Source of the DNA: Clostridiales bacterium
GTDB lineage: Bacteria > Bacillota > Clostridia > Christensenellales > CAG-138
NCBI GenBank assembly: GCA_009779405.1
Contig: WREI01000013.1
Span: 1 to 43,456, forward strand
Length of the DNA: 43,456 nt
Direction of reading: 5' to 3'
Shown here: in pieces, positions 1-11,000 of the stretch
How the letters are laid out: every line of letters begins with the position of its first letter
How positions within the stretch are numbered: position 1 is the stretch's first letter
Made by a program: the position numbers and the translations under genes
Notes under the pieces: model-generated
What the model was told of the DNA's origin: nothing
The model's input: the letters and a program-made list of their open reading frames with translations, nothing else
Database searches by the model: none

Positions 1-1
1 C

Positions 2-133
2 CCTATCGGTGTGGACTTCTCCTGTGAAATTGGCGGGACGGAGTATACCGTCACTTCCCACTTCAACCAAGATGCGCATGAAGCGGTTTTCAGCAAACTC
101 GCGCGGATGCTGGAAGCGGAGGTAACGGAATGA
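2..133 (+). CDS. TnpW-like transposon-encoded protein, 3' end only (5' end outside window)
   Basis: Open frame from base 2: PIGVDFSCEIGGTEYTVTSHFNQDAHEAVFSKLARMLEAEVTE*; resembles the short TnpW family found next to TnpX-type recombinases. Confidence 0.6.
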   Translation, partial: PIGVDFSCEIGGTEYTVTSHFNQDAHEAVFSKLARMLEAEVTE

Positions 134-194
134 GGGGCTTTTCTCAAATCATAAAAATCCATTCCGCAGGATTGCAGTTTCAGAGTGAACATGA

Positions 195-1931
<1,737 letters not shown>

Positions 1932-2079
1932 TCGACGACCACGCACGGTATATTTACCGTCAAAAATGATTCAGCGGCGCAGCCCTCACCGGCTGCACCG
2001 CATACATACTTCTTTATCGGTGGCGTCACATGGTTCGCCCCAACTAACGAAGTAATCGGGGACAGTTGCGCGAACCGCC

Positions 2080-2109
2080 GAAGTATTGGGGCTCCGGCCC
2101 CAATACTTC
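2080..2109. terminator. Perfect 13-bp hairpin GAAGTATTGGGGC-tccg-GCCCCAATACTTC downstream of recombinase
   Basis: Inverted repeat read directly; followed by cttaat rather than a strong U tract, so it may be an element-end structure instead of a terminator. Confidence 0.5.
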
Positions 2110-2146
2110 CTTAATAGCAACGATCCATGTCTCGCCCGCGCAATGT

Positions 2147-2268
2147 GGAGTGAAGAGTTAAGAGTGAAGAGTTATGGTGAAAATACCTACGGTATTTTTG
2201 ATTTAATTAGGAATCGCTTGCGATTCCTACCGCAACTCTTAACTCTTAACTATTCACTCGTAACTCCC
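2147..2268. repeat. Family B nested inverted repeat (B1)
   Basis: Left arm GGAGTGAAGAGTTAAGAGTGAAGAGTTATGGT, right arm ACCGCAACTCTTAACTCTTAACTATTCACTCGTAACTCC; interior palindromes AAAATACC-TAC-GGTATTTT (2180-2198) and TAGGAATCGC-TT-GCGATTCCTA (2208-2229). Confidence 0.85.
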
Positions 2269-2884
2269 GTTCCAAAACCTCCGCCGTCAAACTCCCGAAA
2301 AATCGCTCTCCCAACGCCGCCGCCAGCGCCCCTGCATTCTCTGCCAAAATCCAAAACCGGCAGCATATATCTTCGGTATATTCCGCGTCCCATTCGCAAA
2401 TGCCCTGCCCTCGCAAAAACGCCTGAAAACTGTCCCACAGCGCATACGGCACGCGAATCTCCAAGCGTGCGCAGTCGCGCATCTCGGCAATCCCTGCCGC
2501 GTCCAAGGCCAGCGTCGCCGCCTTCGTATAGGCGCGCACCAGCCCGCCCGCGCCCAGCAGGATGCCGCCGAAATAGCGGGTGACGACCAAGAGGACATTC
2601 GTCACGTCCTGCCGCGTCAACACTTCCAAAATCGGCCTGCCCGCCGTACCGGAGGGCTCCCCGTCGTCCGAGGACTTCGCCATCTCGCCCCGACTCCCTG
2701 TGCGCGGCGCATCACCGATGCGCCAGGCATAGCAGTGGTGCGAAGCGTCATAATAACGCTTGCGCAACCCGGCCAACAGTTCCGCCGCTTCCGCTTCCGT
2801 CTCCACAGGCCAACAGCGGGCGATAAAGCGCGATTTGCGCTCCACATACTCGGTCTCCGCCGCCCCCGCAACGGTCTTATACAC
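2246..2884 (-). CDS. yigZ: YigZ/IMPACT family protein (UPF0029)
   Basis: ERKSRFIARC...HHCYAWRIG...DDGEPSGTAGRPIL...VVTRYFGGILLGAGGLVRAYTKAA; GTG start overlaps the tyrS stop by 8 nt. Confidence 0.92.
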   Translation of the reverse strand: MYKTVAGAAETEYVERKSRFIARCWPVETEAEAAELLAGLRKRYYDASHHCYAWRIGDAPRTGSRGEMAKSSDDGEPSGTAGRPILEVLTRQDVTNVLLVVTRYFGGILLGAGGLVRAYTKAATLALDAAGIAEMRDCARLEIRVPYALWDSFQAFLRGQGICEWDAEYTEDICCRFWILAENAGALAAALGERFFGSLTAEVLERELRVNS

Positions 2885-4109
2885 GCACTTTGCAGAAGCT
2901 CTTCTTGCCCTTCTGCAATATCACGCCGCCCGCTTCCAGTTCCCCGCGGGACAACACTACATCAAAGGCGGCAATCTTCCGATCCCCCACGCGCACCGCG
3001 CCCGCTTCAATCTGGCGCCGCGCATCGCCCTTGCTCTTGCAGAGCCCGGACAGCACCAGCAAATCTACGGCTCGCAGTCCGGTCTCCTCGGCCTGCGCGG
3101 GTGTCAGCGCCAGCACGGGCATATTCTCCGAATCGCCGCTGCCGCCGAACAGGGCCTCCGCCGCTTCCTTCGCGCGCAGGGCCTCCTCGGTGCCGTGCAC
3201 CTGCTCGGTCAGCGTAAAGGCGAGTATCTTCTTGGCTTCGTTGATCTCCGACCCCTCCAGTGCGCCTAAACGCTTCACCTCATCCATGGGCAAAAAGGTC
3301 AGCATGGCAAGGCACGACTCCACCTTTGCGTCCTCGACATTGCGCCAATACTGATAGAAATCAAAGGGAGCGCATTTGTTCTTATCCAACCACACTGCGC
3401 CGCGCTCGGTCTTGCCCATCTTTTTGCCGTCGCTGGTCTCGAGCAGCGCGGTCGTCAGCGCAAACGCGGGCTTGCGCAGTTTCTTGCGTATCAGATCCGC
3501 CCCCGCCAGGATATTGCTCCATTGGTCGTCTCCGCCCATCTGCAGCACGCAGTTGTGCGTCTCAAAAAGGTGCAGAAAATCATAGCTTTGCATCAGCATA
3601 TAGCTCATCTCAAAGAAGGTCAGCCCCGAGCCGCTCTCCAAGCGCGATTTATAGCACTCCGCCGAAAGCATACGGTTGACCGAAAAATGCACGGCATATT
3701 CGCGCATAAAATCCATAAAATTCAAGGTGCGCAGCCAGTCGCCGTTGCGAACAAAGGTCGCGCCCCCCTCCGAGAAGTCCAGCACCCGCTCCATCTGCAC
3801 GCGGAAGGCGGCGGCATTGCTGTCCAATTCCTGCGTGGAGAGCAGACTGCGCAGTTCCGTCTTGCCCGACGGGTCGGCGATCATCGCCGTGCCGTTGCCG
3901 AGCAGCGCAATGGGCCGATGCCCGCAGCGCTGCATATGCGCCATCGTCATCAAGGCGACATAGCTGCCGACATGCAGACTGTCCGCCGTCGGATCAAAGC
4001 CGATATAAAAGGTGATCTTCTCGCGCCCCAAAAGTTCGCGCAGTTCCTCCTCATGGGAGCACTGGCGGATCAGGCCGCGTTCTTTGAGTACGTCGTAAGC
4101 GTTTATCAT
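2877..4109 (-). CDS. tyrS: Tyrosyl-tRNA synthetase
   Basis: IGFDPTADSLHVGSYVALM, GGDDQWSNI, KMGKT, C-terminal S4 domain. Confidence 0.97.
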   Translation of the reverse strand: MINAYDVLKERGLIRQCSHEEELRELLGREKITFYIGFDPTADSLHVGSYVALMTMAHMQRCGHRPIALLGNGTAMIADPSGKTELRSLLSTQELDSNAAAFRVQMERVLDFSEGGATFVRNGDWLRTLNFMDFMREYAVHFSVNRMLSAECYKSRLESGSGLTFFEMSYMLMQSYDFLHLFETHNCVLQMGGDDQWSNILAGADLIRKKLRKPAFALTTALLETSDGKKMGKTERGAVWLDKNKCAPFDFYQYWRNVEDAKVESCLAMLTFLPMDEVKRLGALEGSEINEAKKILAFTLTEQVHGTEEALRAKEAAEALFGGSGDSENMPVLALTPAQAEETGLRAVDLLVLSGLCKSKGDARRQIEAGAVRVGDRKIAAFDVVLSRGELEAGGVILQKGKKSFCKVRV

Positions 4110-4138
4110 TTATGTAAATTCCTTTCATTAAACAAACC

Positions 4139-4206
4139 GTAGGGGCGGATATTATCCGCCCGTGCGGGCATATTGTATTCGGCGGGCGGATAATATCCGC
4201 CCCTAC
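4139..4206. repeat. Family A REP-like palindromes, two copies head to head
   Basis: GTAGGGGCGGATATTATCCGCCC (4139-4161) and its exact reverse complement GGGCGGATAATATCCGCCCCTAC (4184-4206); each half is itself palindromic. Confidence 0.9.
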
Positions 4207-4208
4207 GA

Positions 4209-4724
4209 TTAAATCTCACTCCCGCAATACGGACACTTGCTCGCTTCCAGATGCACTTCCATCTTACAATACGGGCAAAGCCGCGGTTCCGGCGGGGGCG
4301 GGGGAGCGGCTTCCCCCTCCGTCTTCTTGCCGAGCGATGTAAGCTTCGCAATCAGGCGCACAAACAAAAAGACCGATATGGCGATAAAGAAAAAGTCCAG
4401 CACAACGGAGATAAAGTTCCCGTAGGCCCAAACGACCGCGCCCGCGTCCAAAGCGGCTTGCATGCCGTCATAGGCCGTCATCCCGTCCGCGCCGGGCCGC
4501 AGCAGGATATACCAGTGCGCAATATCGACCTTGGCCACCGCACCGAGCAGCGGCATCAGCAAATCGTTGACGATGGACGAGACAATCTTCCCGAACGCGC
4601 CGCCGATGATCACGCCGACGGCCATATCAATCACATTCCCCTTAAACGCGAATGCCTTAAAATCCTCTATCAAACGCTTGCCCCGTTTTTTCATGAATCC
4701 AAACAGTCCTTTCCTCATATTCAA
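4209..4724 (-). CDS. mscL: Large-conductance mechanosensitive channel MscL with C-terminal zinc ribbon
   Basis: EDFKAFAFKGNVIDMAVGVIIGGAFGKIVSSIVNDLLMPLLG; C-terminus RLCPYCKMEVHLEASKCPYCGSEI. Confidence 0.95.
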   Translation of the reverse strand: MNMRKGLFGFMKKRGKRLIEDFKAFAFKGNVIDMAVGVIIGGAFGKIVSSIVNDLLMPLLGAVAKVDIAHWYILLRPGADGMTAYDGMQAALDAGAVVWAYGNFISVVLDFFFIAISVFLFVRLIAKLTSLGKKTEGEAAPPPPPEPRLCPYCKMEVHLEASKCPYCGSEI

Positions 4725-4739
4725 CTTTACGTGGGATTC

Positions 4740-4872
4740 GAGTGAATAGTGAATAGTGAAGAGTGAATAGTTTCGGTAGGAATCGCAAGCGATTCCCCGA
4801 ATGAAAGCTTCATTTAATTAATCAGAAATTCCGCAGGAATTTCTACCACAACTATTCACTATTCACTCTTAA
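4740..4872. repeat. Family B nested inverted repeat (B2)
   Basis: Arms GAGTGAATAGTGAATAGTGAAGAGTGAATAGTT / AACTATTCACTATTCACTCTTAAC; interior GGAATCGC-AA-GCGATTCC (4779-4796) and AGAAATTCC-GCA-GGAATTTCT (4824-4844). Confidence 0.85.
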
Positions 4873-4976
4873 CCCCCGTATATAATACCACAACTTCCCT
4901 CCCAACACAACAAACGCGCGCGGGGTTAATTGTGTCCAAAGTCGTAAATTTCCATTATGAAATGTAAAAAAAGATG

Positions 4977-5005
4977 TAGACAAATCGTGAACGAGAGCTT
5001 ATAAT
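4977..5005 (+). promoter_or_regulatory. Candidate sigma-A promoter of the PHP surface protein
   Basis: TAGACA (4977-4982) - 17 bp - TATAAT (5000-5005). Confidence 0.6.
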
Positions 5006-5018
5006 GATTGCAGTATAA

Positions 5019-5052
5019 ATACACCCTCGGGTAAGTATACCCTTTGGTGTGT
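5019..5052 (+). promoter_or_regulatory. 5' UTR hairpin of the PHP surface protein gene
   Basis: ACACC(5021)...GGTGT(5046) outer stem and GGGTA/TACCC inner stem between the predicted TSS and the RBS (aggagg, ~5081). Confidence 0.35.
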
Positions 5053-5090
5053 ATATAGTGGCATCCGAACCAACTTTTCAGGAGGAAACG

Positions 5091-8000
5091 ATGAAAAACC
5101 GAATCACAAGCAAATTCTTTGCACTCGCCCTGGCCCTGTTGATGGCTTTGGCACTCCTGCCTGCCGCGACGGTACAGGCCGCCGAGCAGACCCTCGTAAA
5201 ATACGCATTCTCGGCGAGCGTGCCGCTTGCGCTGGAGGGCATGAAAGCGACTGTGGCATCCCCCATGGGTTCCGACGGCACAACAAGTGCCGGTACAGGC
5301 GCCTATTGGTACTGCAATACCTGGTCAGTCGGCGGCGCATTCTATTTTGATGTTTCGGCGACGGGTTATACAGACCTGCGTTTGCAGGGGATTCTGTTTT
5401 CCAGTGCCACGGGACCGAGGAATGTCGGCGTCAAAGCGAGCACGGATGGAGTAACCTATGCAACCCTCCAAACCTTAGTGATGAACAACGCCGCGGACAC
5501 GCCCGTCAATATCACGCTTCCTGCGACATACGACAACGCGGCAAGGGTGTATTTCCGCTTCGAAATTCTGGATGACGTATCCGCGAACGGAACGGGGACG
5601 ATCTCGGGCACCAGCGCGTTCCGTATGGGAACCATGACCCTCTATGGCGACGGCGAAGGGCCGACAGAGACCCCGCCCCCCACGGTAACAAATATCAACA
5701 CCGTTACCGCCGAAATCCTCGGCGGAACCACGGCAAAGACCTACACCGTCAAGGGCAAGGTCACCATCGCCAACGACGGCAGCGGCACAGGCACCGCCCT
5801 TACGAACACATATATCCAGGACGCGACGGGCGGTATCGTCGTGCGTTTCGCCGCAAATGTCGCCGATGCCTTCGTCCTCGGTGATGAAATCACCGTCACG
5901 GGCGTCACGGCGGTATTCAACGGTCTGCCACAGATGGGAACCTGTACGCTGGTCGAAAAAGTGGCGGGAACGCCCGTCACCCCGCCGGTCGTAGACCTCA
6001 GTTCCATCAACCGCGCAGACTATCTGTGCAAGTTTATCCGCATCGAGGGCGCCGAGATTACGGCCATCCAAGATTATGCCGATCCCAATGTAACCATTCT
6101 GACCAATGGGCAATCGATAGTGGTATACAGAGCCGCCATGCCGGGCACCATGGGCAACTGGGACTTCGCAGTCGGCGATTTCGTGAACCTCACGGGCGCC
6201 CTGTCCATCAACGGCGCCAACTATCAAATCCGCCAGAACATCGTGAACACGGTGCACGTCCCCGGCCAATGGGAAGCGGGCGTAGCAGCCTATCCCGCGC
6301 CCACCTTCTCCGTGGCGGCGGGCGTGGTTGCCGCGGGAACAACGGTCACCCTTAGCCACGTCGACGGTACCGCAAGCATCTACTATCGAACCGCCCCCGG
6401 CGCGTTTACACTGTACAATAGCACCCCCATCACCATCAATGCCACCACGACCATCGAGGCTTATGCGCAGAAGGGTACGGAGACCTCCGCCACCGTTTCG
6501 CGCACCTATACGGTCGTCAGCGACACAGCGCTGAATATCAAGGAAGCCCTGGCGATCACGACAACCACCGTGAATCCGGGCCACAAGGTCAAGGGGCAGC
6601 TGGTATATCGCTACGGCGAGTACGGCGGCCAAAATACCATGTGTCTGCAGGATACGATAGACGGTGTCGTCTATTCCATCGTCGTCTTCCCCAATTATGA
6701 GGATTATACCGACGGCACCGGACCCGTCCAGATTGGCGACTGGGTCGAAATCACCGGCGACCTCTACAATCGTTATGGCGTGCCGCAGATTCAGGGGCCG
6801 TCCGCTTGCGTAAAGAGCGCCGTGCAGGAGGGCACCAAGCTTTCTTCCGTACCCTTGGAAGTCAACAACTTTGCGGACTTATCAACCGTGAACATCAGTC
6901 GCTATGTGATGATTAAGGATGTCAAGCTCGGCGTGTATAACAACAACGGCGACACAGTTGTCACCGCAGCTTCCGGCACCCCTCCCACCATGAATATCTA
7001 TCGCGCATCTCCCTATCCGGTCAACGTGGAAGCAAACGACATCGTGGATATGCTCTGCGTATACAGCACCTTCAATGCCAACCGCCAGTTGCGCAACGCC
7101 CAGCCCTCGGATTATATCGTCAGAAACGACACCAAGCCCCCCGTCATCACGATCTTCGCCCTGCCCCCGGCGGCCCTCGGCGCGGAATATACCATCTCGG
7201 TCGGCGCGCAGGACAATGTGGGTGTGGTAAGCATAACGATCAGCTATATCATCAATGGCGTCACCTACGGACCCTTTGCGATGACCCCGGGCGATATGCC
7301 GGGTACCTATACTTACACCATCCCCGCCGCCCAGATGATGGCCGGCACGGACATCCAGTACCTTGTTACCGCAACGGATGCGGTTCCGCTGTCTGCGTCG
7401 GACGGGGCAACTATCCCCATTCTGGATGAGCCCCGCGTCACGGTCGTCACCCCTGCGGCGAACGCCGCCACGGGCGTGCAGAAGCGCCCCCTGATCTCCG
7501 CGACCTTTGAAAACGCGGGCGCGGGCGCGACTGTTACGATGACCGTCAACGGCACGCTTGTCGCGACAATTACCGGCGGTCCCACCGGCACCATCTCCTA
7601 CACCCCCGCCGCCAATATGCCGGACGGGAAAGTGGATGTTGTTGTTAAGGTCGTCCGCACGGATTTGAAGGAAATCACCTTCCCCTGGAGTTTCTTCATC
7701 GGCGAACCGCAGTTCCGCCACTACCGCGGGCAGCTGCACAGCCATACCGCGCAGTATTCCGACGGTTCGGGTACCTTGGCACAGGCCTTCACCTATGCCA
7801 AGACCGCGCACAATATCGACTTCCTCGCCCTCACCGACCACTCCCACTTCTTCGATAACGCCGGGAATCTCGGCAGCTTGACCGATGCGACCAAGGGTAC
7901 TGCGGGTACGGGCGGCAAGAGCCTGTGGCAGAATTATAAGGAAGCGATTGCAACCTATACCGACAGCAATTTCGTCGCCCTGGCCGGTTTTGAAATGACC

Positions 8001-11000
8001 TGGTCCGGTCAGTACGGCCATATCAACACCTTCAATTCCATCGGTATCGAGAGCCGCAACGATGCCAAATACGTTGTGCGCAACGGCCCGGGTCTCCTCG
8101 CCTATTATGACCGTCTCGTGGAAGTCGCGGCGGCGGATGCCGCGGCGGGTCGCCCCACGGTCATCAACCAGTTCAACCACCCGGGTTCCACGTTCGGCAC
8201 CTTCCAGGACTTCGCGAACTATACCCCCGCCTATGACAACGTGATGCATATGATCGAAGTTGGCAACGGCGAAGGCAAAGTGGGCGGCTCCATGTACTGG
8301 CCCTCCTATCAGTATTACACCCTCGCGCTGGATAAGGGCTGGCATCTCGCGCCCGCGAATAACCAGGATAACCACAAGGGCTTGTGGGGCGACAGCAACA
8401 CCACGCGCAACGTCATCATCATGGAAGGCGGGCTGACGGAAGCGAACCTCTATGAAGCCATGCGCAACCTGCATATGTACGCATCGGAAGACGACGATTT
8501 GGAAGTCAACTTCACATTGAACGGCGAAATCATGGGCTCCATTCTGGATATACCGAACAATGAAATGATGAATCTCTCGATCAGCTTCAGCGATCCAACC
8601 GACCGCGTGCAGAAAGTCTCCCTAATCGCGAACGGCGGCACGGTCATCGCCAGCAAGTCCTTCTCCTCCTTCTCCGGCACCTGGGATCTGAGCATCCCCA
8701 ACCAGTACTCCTACTATTACGTCCGCGTGGATCAGGTGGACGCCCATATCTGCGTCACCGCCCCCATCTGGACGCAGGAGACCGTCAAGCTGGGCATCGC
8801 TTCCCTGACCAAGAATACGGTTATGGAAGTCAAGGGCGAGCCCATCACCTTGACCGCCACCCTGTATAACTACCAGGCCGACGAAACCGCCACCGTCACT
8901 AAGCTGGAATGGTTTGTGGACGGCGTGAGCGCCTATGTCAACAATAACCCCGGCGTCACCCTTGCCCCGTCCAGCGAAACGCCCGTCACCTGGGTATATC
9001 CGGCCAACGTCGTGGGTCGCCACAGCGTCAGCGTCACCGCGACCATGCGGTATAAGGGCGCCAACTACACCTCCAGCGCCAGCATCGACTTCATTGTCCG
9101 CGACGGTTCCGAGTACGCGACCATGCTGATTGACGCCTACCACAGCAACTTCTATGTCAGCGGCAACTATGCCGAAGGGGACGTGAACTTCATCGCGTTG
9201 GCGGCCATGAACGGCGTCCGCGCTTCGCACATCACCGAGCCAATCACCGACGCCGTGCTGGCGAACTGCGACCTTCTGGTGCTCACCGTGCCGTTCAAGG
9301 GCGCGCGCATCGCCATCGCCCCGAACAATTATACGCAGGCTGAAATCGACGCCATAGGCCGCTATGCGGCGCGGGGCGGCAACATCATCGTCACCAGCAA
9401 GTCCGATCGTTTAGAACCGGCCGCCGCGGATGAAAAAGCCAACGTCATCAGCAATAAGATCCTGACCGCTATAGGCGCAAAGGGGCGCGTCGGCGAGGGC
9501 ATCGTGGTGGATAACGTGACCAAGGCGAATGAGTCCTTCCGTCTCTATTTCCTCGGCAAAGACAATATCAACTTCAACTCCATGTTCACCGAGCATTTGC
9601 TCGAGACCACGAACACCCTCTTCTCCTGCTATAATGGCGCACCCATCATCCTGAACGGCGCAACCCCCATCGTCATAGCGGAGGATACCGCGTGGGTCAG
9701 CAGCTATGACAGCTATTTCGAGCCATCTCCGGTGCCGCCGGGTGTCGTCTCGGGTGCGCAGCATGTACCGTTGGATCCGGCAGAGCGCTCCGTCCCCTAC
9801 TACGCGGCGGCAGGCGGACAGACTGATGTGGTCGTCATGGCGGAGGAAATCCTGCCCGGCGGCGGCTTCCTGATCACGGCGGGCGTCACCTTCTTCTCTA
9901 CCTTCGAAGTTAAGGTAGATTTGGAGAACGCCACCACCCTGCAGAACGCGAACTATCAGCTGGCGGTCAATATCTTCCGCCTGCTGAACCCGAAAACCAT
10001 TACCCCCATCGCCAATATCCATGCGGCGGCCACGGAGAACGTCCCCTATACCATCGAGGGCTATGTCACCTCCACCTCCTCTGGCCACAACCAGGATATC
10101 GCCTTCTTCGACTGTATCTACCTGCAGGATGCCAGCGGCCGCGGCATCAACGTCTTCCCGGTCTCGGGCGACTATCGCATCGGCCAGAAGCTCCGCGTCA
10201 CGGGTATGACCGCTTCCTACATGGGCGAAATCGAACTGAACTGCGGCGCCGACTATGGCGGTGAAGTCACCGATATCACCTTCGCCAACTATGCCGAGCG
10301 CGCCGACCTGACGGATGTTGACGCCGTTATGGGCGCGAACAAGCAGAGTGTAGACAGCTACACCCTGGACTACACCCGTCTCGAAGCGGAACTGGCCGCC
10401 CGTTGCGAAGCCGCCAAGACGGACATCATCGAAGCGATCTATAAGGCCGTAGTCACCCCCGGCGTGGCCGTGTCGAGTGCCTATGTCGGCAACTATGTCG
10501 AGTTCACGGGCCGCATCGTCAAGGTCGAAATGGATATCGCCAGCAACACGGTCGGCGTCATCCACGTCATGGGTCCCGACGGCAAGATTGCCATCGTCTT
10601 CATCGACGGCTATATCACCTGCGACTGCGCGACTTGCCCGAAAGACGCCGCAGGCTATCACGATCTGTCCTGGGCCGTGGTCGACGCGGGCGTGCTGGTG
10701 CGCGGCATCTCCTCCATCGGCCAGAACAGCTATGTGGTCGGTGAGCAAATCGGCCCCCGCATCCGCATCCGCAATCGCGTGGACATCGAGCCCATCCTCT
10801 ACTGGGATGCGCTGATCGCCATCGTGGCCGATGCCGAAGCGTTCATCGCTTCCCCCGCGTTTGACAAGCTCTCCGAGGGCCTGCAACAGCTGTGGCTCGA
10901 CTATCTGGCGGCAGCCAAGGCGCTGATCGCGAACCCGGACGGCGTCACCCAGGCGCAAATCAATAAGGCCTATGACGATATCGCCAACCTCTCCAAGACG

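Noticed and set aside
2147-2268. Family B hairpins as simple rho-independent terminators
   Set aside because: Arms are long, repetitive and AT-rich, lack a terminal T tract, carry nested palindromes, and B4 lies inside an apparent operon, so a plain terminator does not explain them.
4110-4138. T-box riboswitch upstream of tyrS
   Set aside because: Only ~30 nt of non-repeat sequence precedes the gene before the family A repeat; no T-box sequence (TGGNACCGCG) found.
6882-10958. Long minus-strand ORFs (6882..8474, 9411..10958, also 5475..6632) inside the PHP gene
   Set aside because: Antisense to a clear coding gene, biased composition, no RBS or domain.
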